From SHYR01 sp034406555 (GTDB lineage: Bacteria; Chloroflexota; Dehalococcoidia; UBA2979): DNA of 47,178 nt. Shown piece by piece: positions 34,776 through 43,704 of the stretch. Positions within the stretch are counted from its first letter, which is position 1; each line of letters begins with the position of its first letter. Both the position numbers and the translations under genes were made by a program. The DNA is taken from assembly GCA_034406555.1 (NCBI GenBank), contig DASCRM010000039.1, forward strand, positions 1-47,178, written 5' to 3'. Below the pieces are notes generated by a model that was not told the DNA's origin, ran no database searches, and saw only the letters and a program-made list of their open reading frames with translations.

Positions 34776-36641
34776 TCATTGGGCCCCCCCATCGGAGGCG
34801 GCGCGGCCTAGCACTCTTGCTTCGCCGTCGCGGCGGGTGATCCCTCGGCGGTCGAGGGTTTCGAGGAAGGCCTGCGCTGCGCGTCGGTTGGTGCCCAGCG
34901 CGTCGCGCAGTTCGCCGAGCGTGGCCGGGCCTTTGCGCAGGCGGTCGATGGCGGCCTGCACCGCCACGTCGAACGCCTCGGCGGCCATCACGACGCCGTC
35001 GCCGCAGTCGACCGCGCGGCCGGCACCTTCGAGGTAGGCGATCAGTTCCGCGTCGACCTCCAGCCGAGGTGGGGCCGCGCCGCCTGCTCCCAGTTGCTCC
35101 ACGATCTCGTCGGTGGCGCGCTGCTGGGCGGTGGTGAGTTGCGGCGCCCAGCCCTCGCGCTGCACCGCTTCACCGATCGCGACGATCGCGGGGGCGAAGG
35201 ACTCGACGACAGCGCCGAATTCGCGTGGCGGGAGGCCGAGGCGGCTGCGCAGCTCTTCGCGCGGCATGGCGAAGCGCAACGGGTGCTCCTGCTCGTAGCC
35301 CTCGAGCGCGCGGGCGGCCTGCTGGTCCAGCCGTTCGAGCCCCGCCGAGGTGAGGTAGATGCGCTCTTCGCCGGCCACCAGCGCGGTCGCGTCGCCCGTC
35401 TGTACCAACGAGTCGAGCGCGCTCTCGAACTCCTCTGCGTCCAGTTCGACGGCGCCCTCGATCGTCGCGGCGAGGCAGGGTTCGAGCCGTTCGATGGCGG
35501 CCAGCACGTGGCTCTCCGGCGTCCCGGCGGCGCGTGCGATCAGCCGCTCGACGGTGGCGGGGTCGGCGCGACGGTGGCGCGGCGGGTTGACCTCGATTAC
35601 GCGACCGCCGGCGACGGTGTGGTCGGAGACGCGCAGCACGAAGAGGTCACCAGGCACGACCGCGAGCAGCTGAGTGAGCACGATCTGCGCCCAGCCCTCC
35701 TCGCCGGCCGGGACTTCGTCGCTTCCGCCCACGACGCGGACGCGGCCCTGCACTTCGTCGGCACCGGCGTGCACGGCCACTCGCAGGTTGTGGCGCAGCG
35801 GGCGATGGCCGAGTACGCGCAGGCGAGCATCGAGCGTGCGTGCGGGCGTCATGCGGCCCGCGGGCGCGAGCACCTGCCCGCGTCGCAGGTCCTCCGTGGC
35901 GAGGCCGGCGAGGTTGACGGCGACGCGGGTGCCGGGCTCGGCCTCCTCGCGTTCCGTGCGGTGGGTCTGCAGCCCTCGGATGCGCGCGGTGGGGCCGCCG
36001 GGGACCGCCTCGACGCTGTCGCCGACGTGCAGGCGGCCGTCGAGCAGCGTGCCGGTGACGACGGTGCCGAAACCGGACATCGTGAAGACGCGATCGATGC
36101 CCAGCCGCGGCCGTCCGATGTCGCGAGGCTCGGGCACGGTATCGAGCGCCGCATCGAGCGTCGCCAGCAGCTCATCGACGCCGTCGCGGGTGACGGCGGA
36201 GACACGCACGATCGGGGCGTCCGCCAGCGAGGTCGGTTCGAGCAGCCCTCGCACCTCCTCCTCCACGAGGTCGAGCCAGTCGTCGTCGACGGTGTCGGAC
36301 TTCGTCAGCGCGATCACGGCGTGCTGCACGCCCAGCAGGTCGAGGATCTCCAGGTGCTCGCGGGTCTGCGGCATGACCGACTCGTCGGCGGCGACGACGA
36401 ACATCGCGAGGTCGATAGCGCCCGCCCCGGCCAGCATGTGGCGCACGAAGCGCACATGGCCCGGCACATCGACAATCGAGACCTCGCGGCCGGAGGGCAG
36501 GGTGAGCCAGGCGAAGCCCAGGTCGATGGTCAGGCCTCGCTCCTGCTCCTCGGCAAGGCGGTCGGGGTTGGTGCCGGTCAGCGCCTCGACCAGCGCGGAC
36601 TTGCCGTGGTCAACGTGGCCGGCGGTGCCGATGACGAACAT
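34776..36641 (-). CDS. selB: Selenocysteine-specific elongation factor SelB
   Basis: GTPase that carries selenocysteyl-tRNA to UGA codons marked by a SECIS hairpin. ATG at 36641 starts MFVIGTAGHVDHGKSALVEAL with the G1 loop; open frame upstream is not conserved. 621 residues. G-motifs include DVPGH, TKSD, and the SelB-type IDLGFAWL. Domains II and III follow (FTMSGFGTVVTGTLLDGRL, about 203-221), then several winged-helix domains at the C-terminus (about 370-615), which bind SECIS RNA and set it apart from EF-Tu. It implies that this organism decodes UGA as selenocysteine; selA, selC and selD are not in the window. The only candidate target here is the DUF3179 gene at 41986-43212. Confidence 0.95.
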   Translation of the reverse strand: MFVIGTAGHVDHGKSALVEALTGTNPDRLAEEQERGLTIDLGFAWLTLPSGREVSIVDVPGHVRFVRHMLAGAGAIDLAMFVVAADESVMPQTREHLEILDLLGVQHAVIALTKSDTVDDDWLDLVEEEVRGLLEPTSLADAPIVRVSAVTRDGVDELLATLDAALDTVPEPRDIGRPRLGIDRVFTMSGFGTVVTGTLLDGRLHVGDSVEAVPGGPTARIRGLQTHRTEREEAEPGTRVAVNLAGLATEDLRRGQVLAPAGRMTPARTLDARLRVLGHRPLRHNLRVAVHAGADEVQGRVRVVGGSDEVPAGEEGWAQIVLTQLLAVVPGDLFVLRVSDHTVAGGRVIEVNPPRHRRADPATVERLIARAAGTPESHVLAAIERLEPCLAATIEGAVELDAEEFESALDSLVQTGDATALVAGEERIYLTSAGLERLDQQAARALEGYEQEHPLRFAMPREELRSRLGLPPREFGAVVESFAPAIVAIGEAVQREGWAPQLTTAQQRATDEIVEQLGAGGAAPPRLEVDAELIAYLEGAGRAVDCGDGVVMAAEAFDVAVQAAIDRLRKGPATLGELRDALGTNRRAAQAFLETLDRRGITRRDGEARVLGRAASDGGAQ

Positions 36642-36678
36642 TGAGGCAGTGTAGCGGCCCGTCGCTTCTGGGCCGCGG

Positions 36679-37350
36679 CTAGCCCGCGCTGAACTCCACG
36701 CGAGCGTGCGCGCCGCAGTGTGGGCACTCAATGTCGCCGGGCGACCCCGCGAGGCCTTCGCCACAGCGAGGGCAGAAGTTGACCATCGCCTCGGGGTCGG
36801 TCGGCGCGGGGATGCGACTCAGCCTGCGCATCACCGGCACTGCGACGCTCGCCGCAGCCGCGAGGATGGCGAAGACGCCGATCGCGCGGCCGATCGTGCT
36901 GCTCTCGCTGTCGCCCCACATCGCCAGTAGCACCAGTGCCGAGAGCATCACGCCCGACCCGATCGCCGCCCACGCCACCCAGCGGAAGGCGACAGCCAGC
37001 CCTGCGGGCGAGACCAGCGAGGTGTGCGCGACGGTCAGCGTCACCACCACCAGGCTTGCGGTGAGCTTCCAGAACCACTCCGCGTCGACGTGCCCCCAGA
37101 GGCCGCCGTTGATCGCGATCAACGAGGCGAGCGTCAGCGCGAAGCCCTTGTAGGGCAGCCGTCCGAGGTCCGCTCGACCGACCGAGCGCCCGAAGACGAT
37201 CACCAGCGCCCCCGCGCCGGTGATCGAGAAGGTAGTGTCAAGCATCCGCCACTGAGTCTCGCCGACATCGCCGACGAGCAGCGCCCAGATCCCCATCAAC
37301 GCGCCAACAACCACCGACGCGATCAGCACCCACAGCGCAAGTCGGATCAT
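36679..37350 (-). CDS. Membrane protein with C-terminal zinc ribbon
   Basis: 223 residues with about six hydrophobic helices (residues 1-175) and a C-terminal zinc ribbon CPRCGEGL...CPHCGA (about 193-213). I do not recognise a named family. GAGGAGG five bases before the ATG makes the start secure. It ends 37 bases before selB on the same strand, so the two may share a message, though no functional link is known. Confidence 0.7.
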   Translation of the reverse strand: MIRLALWVLIASVVVGALMGIWALLVGDVGETQWRMLDTTFSITGAGALVIVFGRSVGRADLGRLPYKGFALTLASLIAINGGLWGHVDAEWFWKLTASLVVVTLTVAHTSLVSPAGLAVAFRWVAWAAIGSGVMLSALVLLAMWGDSESSTIGRAIGVFAILAAAASVAVPVMRRLSRIPAPTDPEAMVNFCPRCGEGLAGSPGDIECPHCGAHARVEFSAG

Positions 37351-37419
37351 CGCGGCCTCCTCACCCGCGGAGTGTAGACCGTGGGGGAGGATGTGACGTG
37401 CAGATGCGACGCGCGTGCT

Positions 37420-37428
37420 TGCTACACT
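37420..37428 (+). promoter_or_regulatory. Extended -10 upstream of the DUF3644 gene
   Basis: TGCTACACT is an extended -10 (TGN plus TACACT at 37423-37428). Transcription would begin near 37435, followed by GGAGGG (37444-37449), which argues that translation starts at or after about 37453 rather than further upstream. Confidence 0.4.
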
Positions 37429-37452
37429 GCCGACGCGCCTGTTGGAGGGTCC

Positions 37453-38244
37453 ATAAAGAAGGAGTCGAGGCAGCTCTTTGGCCGGGCGGTGAGTTCCTCG
37501 ACCCTTTCCGTTGAGATGTTCAATCGTCCGTCGGACCTCGGACGAACCGAGGCAGTTCTTCTCCTACTCGATCACTCGTTTGAGATGTTGTTAAAGTCGG
37601 CGATCGTTCAGCGGAGCGGCAAGAGCCGAGAGCGCGGAGAAGACTCAACGATCGGATTCAAGACGTGCGTGAGCCGCGCGCGCTCCAACGCCGACATCAA
37701 GTTCGTCGAGGAGGAAGAAGCACGATTGCTACTGGCGATCAACGGCTTCCGGGACGCCGCACGGCATCACATCGTCGACGTACCAGAGCAGTTGATCTAC
37801 TTCCATGCTCAGCCCGGATTGACGTTGTTCCGTGACCTAGCGAAGCGTGTGTTTGGGATCGATCTTGCATTGTATCTCCCGGCGCGCGTACTGCCGCTCT
37901 CCACTTCGGCGCCACTGGACTTCGGCGCGCTGTTTGAGGCGCAGTTCGCAGAAATTCGGTTGTTGCTGCGCCGCGCTGTGTCTTCCCTCCGGGGGTTACC
38001 CACCCACCCGCCCGTTCTCCTGTGGGGGCACGGCCCCCACGCCCCCACGTTGGAGAGTGATGCGTCTCGCACATCGGCGCGCGCGCCTTGTCCTCAACCG
38101 CCATCGGGAGTGCTTCCTGCGAGTACCCACGAGCACGGCGCGGCCGGCGCATTAGTTCCGGCCAGACGCCGTGACCAGCTCCGATTCCAGTCCGAGGGCG
38201 TGGGAGCGTGCCCCCACAAGGAATACGGAAGGGTGGGTGGGTAA
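37453..38244 (+). pseudogene. DUF3644 (HEPN-like) protein, 3' end replaced by repeat
   Basis: Residues 1-172 read as a DUF3644-type protein: KKESRQLFGRAVSSSTLSVE, FNRPSDLGRTEAVLLLLDHS, FEMLLKSAI. The segment GFRDAARHHIVD contains R-x4-H (Arg100, His105), the pattern of HEPN ribonuclease domains; whether the family is catalytic is an inference. From 37970 on the frame runs into an inverted-repeat element and the rest (Pro/Arg/Gly-rich) is not family sequence, so the gene is truncated. The natural start position holds ATA (37453) four bases after GGAGGG; ATG mutated to ATA, or ATA initiation, are both possible, and a GTG start at 37381 would precede the likely promoter. Codon use is less GC-rich than neighbours, suggesting transfer. 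Confidence 0.6.
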
Positions 38245-38270
38245 CCCCCGGAGGGAAGACACAGCGCGGC
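37970..38270. repeat. Inverted-repeat element (MITE-like), 301 bp
   Basis: The outer 40 bases (37970-38009) are repeated exactly in inverted orientation at 38231-38270. The similarity continues inward for about 35 more bases with a few differences, including GTGGGGGCACG on both sides. The left arm itself holds an 8-bp hairpin GTGGGGGC-ACG-GCCCCCAC (38022-38040). The roughly 150-base centre has no gene but further stems (GGCCGG/CCGGCC near 38142-38163). No flanking duplication was found. It interrupts the DUF3644 gene. Length and structure resemble a non-autonomous element or a large REP-type repeat; no transposase is present in the window. Confidence 0.8.
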
Positions 38271-38299
38271 AACGCCGCGACGAGCTTTCCCCCGCCCCC

Positions 38300-38311
38300 T
38301 ATGCTCCGGCA

Positions 38312-38312
<1 letters not shown>
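38300..38312 (+). promoter_or_regulatory. Leaderless -10 element of the deacetylase gene
   Basis: TATGCT (38300-38305) is followed by six bases and then the ATG at 38312, the same geometry as at priA. No Shine-Dalgarno sequence precedes the start. Confidence 0.4.
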
Positions 38313-39364
<1,052 letters not shown>

Positions 39365-39375
39365 CCGCCTCGCTG

Positions 39376-39403
39376 TTGGCTCTGCGCTGCGTTCGGTTAT
39401 GCT
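39376..39403 (+). promoter_or_regulatory. Possible promoter of the VOC gene
   Basis: TTGGCT (39376-39381) and TATGCT (39398-39403) are 16 bases apart, about 35 bases before the start at 39439, which has GGGAGAGG as ribosome site. Confidence 0.35.
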
Positions 39404-39438
39404 GCGCGCTCGTGAGCAACACTCGGGAGAGGTGACCA

Positions 39439-39846
39439 ATGGGGATTGAACTGACGAAAGACTCGATCGACCTCGGTATCGTCGTGCGCAACGCAGACGC
39501 GGCGATGAAGTTCTATGGCGGCACGCTGGGCTTCGAGCACATGGCCGACACGCCGATGGGCGGCGGCATGATGATGCACCGCATGATGTGCGGGACGAGC
39601 CTGATCAAGCTGCTTGAATTCCCAGAGACGCCCGAGCTGTCACCGGAGCCGGGCGGCATCAACGCGGCCAGCGGCTACCGCTACTGGACGATCTCCGTCT
39701 CGAACCTCGATGAGCTGACCGCCTCATGCAAGACGGATGGCTACAACGTCACCGTGGAGCCGCGCGAGATTCGCCCAGGCGTGCGCATCGCCATGGTCGA
39801 TGACCCCGACGGCAATATCGTCGAGTTCATCGAGAACAACGAATAG
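39439..39846 (+). CDS. VOC family (glyoxalase/dioxygenase-fold) protein
   Basis: 135 residues. The N-terminal half reads DLGIVVRNADAAMKFYGGTLGFE (about 11-33), the usual opening of the vicinal-oxygen-chelate fold, and the C-terminal half ends MVDDPDGNIVEFIE (about 118-131) with the metal-ligand Glu. The middle has a Met-rich loop (MGGGMMMHRMM). The substrate is unknown. It is convergent with the epimerase-like VOC gene, 12 bases apart, but the two are not close paralogues. Confidence 0.85.
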   Translation: MGIELTKDSIDLGIVVRNADAAMKFYGGTLGFEHMADTPMGGGMMMHRMMCGTSLIKLLEFPETPELSPEPGGINAASGYRYWTISVSNLDELTASCKTDGYNVTVEPREIRPGVRIAMVDDPDGNIVEFIENNE

Positions 39847-39858
39847 GCGCAGCGGTCG

Positions 39859-40302
39859 CTAGCGACCCATCGCCGTCTCGCGATCCGGCACCAACTCGGT
39901 GAGGATGCCCATCACGCTCTTGGGATGGAAGAACGCCGCGCGCATGCGGTCGGGGTCTTCCGGCCCGAGGTCGATCATCATCAGCCCGTTGCCCGACAGT
40001 CGATCGGCCTCGTCGCCGATGTTCGTGCACTGGTAGGCGATGTGGTGCAGGCCGCTGCCGTTCTTCGCCATGTAGCGGGCGACCCCGCTGGTCGTGTTCT
40101 GCGGGATCAGGATCTCGATCTGCGTCTGGCCGTCGCCGACCTGCACGAAGTAGTTGTTCGTCGCCTCAGGCGCAAAGTAGCTGCCGTCCGGCAGTGGTGC
40201 GCGGTCCTCGTCGAACTCCAGGCCAAGCTGGTCGACGAGCACCTTCAGCGCTTCGTTGATGTCCGGCGCGACGATGCCGATGTGGTCGAGTCTCAGGAAC
40301 AT
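39859..40302 (-). CDS. Methylmalonyl-CoA epimerase-like VOC protein
   Basis: 147 residues from ATG 40302, which has AGGGGG upstream. MFLRLDHIGIVAPDINEALKV with metal-binding His7, QIEILIP with the Glu ligand (about 74-80), GSGLHHIAYQ with the second His and a closing KSVMGILTELV match methylmalonyl-CoA epimerase, which interconverts the 2R and 2S forms in propionate metabolism. The mutase genes are not in the window, so a related VOC epimerase or isomerase is possible. A three-unit direct repeat lies upstream. Confidence 0.75.
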   Translation of the reverse strand: MFLRLDHIGIVAPDINEALKVLVDQLGLEFDEDRAPLPDGSYFAPEATNNYFVQVGDGQTQIEILIPQNTTSGVARYMAKNGSGLHHIAYQCTNIGDEADRLSGNGLMMIDLGPEDPDRMRAAFFHPKSVMGILTELVPDRETAMGR

Positions 40303-40330
40303 GGTGTAACCCCCTCTGCTGCGCGGCACA

Positions 40331-40378
40331 GACTAGCAGGGTGGAGGGCTAGCAGGGCGACCGGCTAACGGGGGAGCC
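40331..40378. repeat. Three direct repeats, 16-base period, before the epimerase gene
   Basis: CTAGCAGGG at 40331-40339, again at 40347-40355, and a variant CTAACGGGG at 40363-40371, each 16 bases apart. They lie 29-70 bases before the minus-strand epimerase start. A regular spacing of about one and a half helical turns would suit a multimeric regulator; it may also be a chance tandem duplication. Confidence 0.5.
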
Positions 40379-40390
40379 GAGGTAGCGGGC

Positions 40391-40672
40391 TCATCCCTCG
40401 AGGGTGCGAGCTATCTTGAGCGTGCTGCGGTGGCAGGCGGGGCAGTGTTCCGGCGGCTCCGCACGCGGAACCATCTCGCGGTCGGCGGAGACGCCCTCCC
40501 AGATGTAGTCGCGCAGCCTCGTCGCCATGTCGCGTTGACCGCGGGCTCCGGTGGCGTTCGGGCGCATCTCCTCATCGATTCGGCGGCGGATCTCTTGCGG
40601 GCTCAGCGGGCCGGGGGCGCGCACGAGTACCTCGCGGCCGCAGTGCGAGCAGCGGTAGACATCGACCGACAC
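40391..40672 (-). CDS. Small zinc-ribbon protein
   Basis: 93 residues starting with GTG. CSHC at about 8-11 and CPAC near 77-80 form a zinc ribbon with the long insert between them mostly charged and helical (EIRRRIDEEM, MATRLRDYIW). No recognised enzyme domain; resembles FmdB-like regulatory or rubredoxin-type zinc ribbons only in its cysteines. It starts two bases after the hemW stop codon, so both are co-translated. Confidence 0.6.
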   Translation of the reverse strand: MSVDVYRCSHCGREVLVRAPGPLSPQEIRRRIDEEMRPNATGARGQRDMATRLRDYIWEGVSADREMVPRAEPPEHCPACHRSTLKIARTLEG

Positions 40673-40673
40673 G

Positions 40674-41882
40674 CTAGGCCTCCGTTGCCCCCGCTACCGG
40701 CTCGCGCAGCAGGTCGATGAAGACCTCGTTCGACAGCAGCAGGCCGCGAGGCGTGAGCCGCAGCCGGTCGCCATCGCGTTCGAGCAGGCCGAGGCCCGTG
40801 TGCCGCTCGATCGCCTCGCCAAAGATCGCGTCCGGCGAGGCACCGAAACGCTGCTCGAAGTCCGCGACCGAGACGCCATCGATCAAGCGCAGGCCGAGGA
40901 TCATCGCATCGGCGCGCAGGGTCGCCTCGTCTGGCGTCTCGCCACCCGCGATCTGGAGCATCGTGCCGCCGCCGGAGCGCGCGCGCTCCTCGAACGTCTC
41001 GTCGACCGCCTCGATGTAGCGGGTCGGGGCATCGAGGTTGGCGAAGCGCTGTCCGGCGAAGAGCGAGTGCGCGCCGGCGCCCAAGCCGAGGTACGGTGCA
41101 GCGTGCCAGTAGACGAGGTTGTGGCGGCACTGGCGGCCGGGCGTTGACCAGTTGGAGATCTCGTAGTGCTCGTAGCCCGCCTCGGCCATCCGCTCGCGCG
41201 TCCATTCGTACTGGTCGGCGGCGACATCCGGGTCGGGCTCGGGCAGCTCGCCCTTGGAGACGCGGTAGTGCAGGGCGGTGCCCGGCTCCACGGAGAGCGC
41301 GTAAAGCGAGAGGTGCTCCGGGCGCAGCGTGAGCGCGCGCTCCAGCGTCTGCTGCCAGCGTTCGAGCGGCTGACCGATCAGTCCGTAGATGAAGTCCATG
41401 CTGACGTTGTCGAAGCCCGCTGCACGGGCCATCTCGACCGCCTCCACGGCGCGGTCGGCGATGTGTGCCCGCTCCAGCATCTCCAGCTCGTCGTCGTGCA
41501 GCGATTGCACGCCGAGCGAGAGGCGGTTGATGCCGAGCTCCCGCAGTCCCTCCACGTGCTCACGTTCGAGGTCGGTCGGGTTGGCCTCCAGCGACCACTC
41601 CGTGCCGTCCGCGAGGTTGTAGTGCTCCCGCACCGCGCCGGTGATCGCGGACATGTCATCGAGGTTGGTGAGGCTGGGGGTGCCACCGCCGAAGAAGACG
41701 GTATCGACGCTGAAGTCGCGTGCGGCAGGCCCCCACAGCTCGATCTCGCGGAGCAGCGCCTGCGTATAGCCGGGAGCGAGGTGGTCGAGGCCCTCGTACG
41801 AGTTGAAGTCGCAGTAGCCGCACTTCGAGGTGCAGAACGGGATGTGGAGGTAGAGCGAGAGCGACTGCGGGGCTGCCATCAC
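40674..41882 (-). CDS. hemW: Radical SAM heme chaperone HemW
   Basis: 402-residue radical SAM protein related to coproporphyrinogen III dehydrogenase; HemW binds heme and helps insert it into respiratory proteins. The cluster motif is CTSKCGYCDF (about 17-26), preceded by LSLYLHIPF. GGGTPSL follows, then LEANPTDLE, LSLGVQSLHDDEL, and the C-terminal HemW domain with HNLVYWHAAPYLGLGAGAHS (about 240-259). The cysteine after the first cluster motif that HemN carries is absent (CGYCDF, not CxYCxC), which is why HemW is preferred over HemN. In other bacteria it often neighbours lepA or hrcA; here a zinc-ribbon gene follows. Confidence 0.92.
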   Translation of the reverse strand: MMAAPQSLSLYLHIPFCTSKCGYCDFNSYEGLDHLAPGYTQALLREIELWGPAARDFSVDTVFFGGGTPSLTNLDDMSAITGAVREHYNLADGTEWSLEANPTDLEREHVEGLRELGINRLSLGVQSLHDDELEMLERAHIADRAVEAVEMARAAGFDNVSMDFIYGLIGQPLERWQQTLERALTLRPEHLSLYALSVEPGTALHYRVSKGELPEPDPDVAADQYEWTRERMAEAGYEHYEISNWSTPGRQCRHNLVYWHAAPYLGLGAGAHSLFAGQRFANLDAPTRYIEAVDETFEERARSGGGTMLQIAGGETPDEATLRADAMILGLRLIDGVSVADFEQRFGASPDAIFGEAIERHTGLGLLERDGDRLRLTPRGLLLSNEVFIDLLREPVAGATEA

Positions 41883-41985
41883 GTCAGCCTAGCAGGCGTT
41901 CGCTTCGTAGGGGCGCGGGAAGCGTAGTGACGCTCACGCGCGATCGAGCGCGCACGAGGCTATCGTCGATCGGAGGAAGTCAGCA

Positions 41986-43212
41986 CTGCGCTACCTCGCT
42001 GCTCGGTCGAATCTTCGTCGCGCGATCGCGATCGCGTTCACAATTGGTGGGGGCACGCCGCTGCTCGCTGCCTGTGGAGGCGGCGAGGCGACCGATACCC
42101 ACGCCACCTCGCCGCCCGCCACGTCATCGCCCGCATCGGGCGTCGCGACCGCGACGCCTGCCACGGCGACCACGACGGCTGCGGCACCGGTCGCCGCCTC
42201 GACTGTGCCGGCGGCGCGCTCGGACGGGCTGAGCGGCGCGCCCGTGCCGGAGCGCGTAACGCAGGCGAGCAGCTTCGATGCTGACCTCATGAACGCGGCC
42301 GCCGGCACCTTCCCGCCGCTCGACTTCCCGGTCGTCGTCAGCGCAGCGGAGGCGACGTGGCTGCTCGATGAGGACATTGTGCTGGGTGCGGTGCAGAACG
42401 ACGAGGCCCGCGCCTATCCGCTGTTCATGATGACGCTGCACCACGTCTCGAATAATCGACTGGGTGGGGATCTGTACCTCGTCACTTTCTGAATCGTCTG
42501 CTCCTCCGGGGTCGGCTTCGACCCCGTCATCAACGGGCAGGCGCTCAAGTTCCAGGCTTCCGGCATCTACAACGGCGTCTTCCTGATGATCGATGACGTC
42601 ACCGGGACCGTCTGGTCGCACCTCGATGGCGCGGCCGTCGCGGGTGAACTCGTGGGGATGCAACTCGAGATCCGCGGGCTGCTGACGACGACGTGGGGGT
42701 CGTGGCTGGAGGAGCATCCGGAGACGAGGGTGCCCGCGGTGGATACCGGCTACGGCTACTTCCGCGCGACGGTCGGACGGGGCGGTCTCAGCCGCACCTT
42801 CCTCGAGACCCTGCCCGCGCTCGACGAGCGACTGGCTGAGAACGCGCTGGTGATCGGCGTGCTGGCAGGCGACGAGGCGCGGGCGTTCCCGCTGGGCGCA
42901 CGTCCGGACGACGTGCCGCAGCAGGATGTGGTGGGCGGGGTGCCGGTCGTGATCCTGGAGGACACCGGCGGGATCCCGTCGGTCGCCTATCACCGCGCGC
43001 TGACGGATGGGCGCGTACTCGACTTCGAGCGTCTCGACGGCACGATCGTCGATCGCGAGACCGGTTCGCGCTGGAACTCGATGGGGCTGGCGATCGAGGG
43101 CGAATTCGCGGGTGTGCAGCTCGCCTTCGTGACCTCCTTCTTCACGGAGTGGTACGGCTGGGCGGCGTTCCACCCGGAGACCTCGATCTACGAGCCGCCG
43201 GGCAGCGCATAG
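41986..43212 (+). CDS. DUF3179 lipoprotein with in-frame UGA (selenocysteine)
   Basis: One reading frame of 408 residues if TGA at 42490-42492 is read through. The start is probably CTG at 41986, nine bases after GGAGG; there is no ATG, GTG or TTG between the preceding stop (41908) and the signal. The N-terminus has basic residues, a hydrophobic stretch and lipobox LAAC, then a Thr/Ala/Pro linker. DUF3179 proper begins near residue 105 (FPPLDFPVVVSAAEATWLLD) and continues past the TGA with IVCSSGVGFDPVINGQ. In the family this site reads TFCxxCxSG; here residue 169 is TGA and Cys172 follows, so UxxC. The rest of the domain, to GWAAFHPETSIYEPPG, is intact. Function of DUF3179 is unknown; UxxC suggests a redox role outside the membrane. 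A stop mutation is the alternative. Confidence 0.85.
42498..42540 (+). promoter_or_regulatory. Bacterial SECIS-like hairpin after the UGA
   Basis: Upper stem CGGGGTCG (42507-42514) pairs perfectly with CGACCCCG (42519-42526), 8 bp, around the loop GCTT whose first base is G. The loop begins 22 bases after the TGA. A lower stem CTGCTC (42498-42503) with GGGCAG (42535-42540, one G-U pair) is separated by a 3/8 internal loop. Distance, stem length, small loop and loop G all fit the known bacterial SECIS pattern. It lies within the coding frame, as required. Confidence 0.75.
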
Positions 43213-43262
43213 CGCACCAGCGGGCCTTGGCCGTTACGATCGGCCTCGCACGAGGGGAATCG

Positions 43263-43667
43263 ATGATGACGATCACGCCCGAGCAAGACGCTTACCTGCG
43301 GGAGCAGAAGATGGCCGTGCTGGCGACCGGCCGTAAGGACGGGTCGCCGCAGATATCGACGATCAACTACGCCTTCGACGGCACGGATATCGCGATCTCC
43401 GTGACGAGCGACCGCGCGAAGTGGGTCAACGCGGTGCGTCAACCGCGTGTCTCTATGCTGGTCCTCGATGGTCACAAACAGCTGATCCTCTATGGCACCG
43501 CCGAGGGTGTCACGGACGACCCCGCACGCCTCGAACTGACGAAGCGCATCCGCACCTCGATGGGCTTCGATGGCGATGGCGATGACGCGAAGCTGTCCGC
43601 GCAGCTCGATGAGGCGAAGCGCGTGGTCCTGCGCATCACGCCTGACAAGGTGTTCATGAACGACTGA
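43263..43667 (+). CDS. PPOX-class (pyridoxamine phosphate oxidase-fold) flavin/F420-binding protein
   Basis: 134 residues from ATG 43263 with GAGGGG upstream. The split-barrel fold is indicated by EQDAYLREQKMAVLATGRKDGSPQISTINYAFDG (positions 7-41, in parts), SVTSDRAKWVNAVRQPRVSMLV and YGTAEGVTDDPARLEL. The close spacing of a short N-terminal helix, LATxRxDGxPQxSxI and the TxxxKxxN segment is typical of the F420-dependent branch of this family, but cofactor choice cannot be proven. No catalytic partner nearby. Confidence 0.8.
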   Translation: MMTITPEQDAYLREQKMAVLATGRKDGSPQISTINYAFDGTDIAISVTSDRAKWVNAVRQPRVSMLVLDGHKQLILYGTAEGVTDDPARLELTKRIRTSMGFDGDGDDAKLSAQLDEAKRVVLRITPDKVFMND

Positions 43668-43704
43668 GGGGTGCTCGTCGAGCCTTCCACGGGACAGTGA
43701 CCGC

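Noticed and set aside
35094..36644. Long plus-strand open frame (516 codons) opposite selB
   Set aside because: Antisense shadow of selB, rich in Arg/His/Val/Gln repeats typical of such frames.
42205..43212. Two separate small genes or a simple pseudogene in place of the DUF3179 gene
   Set aside because: Both parts lie in one frame, the single stop falls on the conserved redox Cys, a SECIS-like hairpin follows and SelB is present; selenocysteine explains all of these better.
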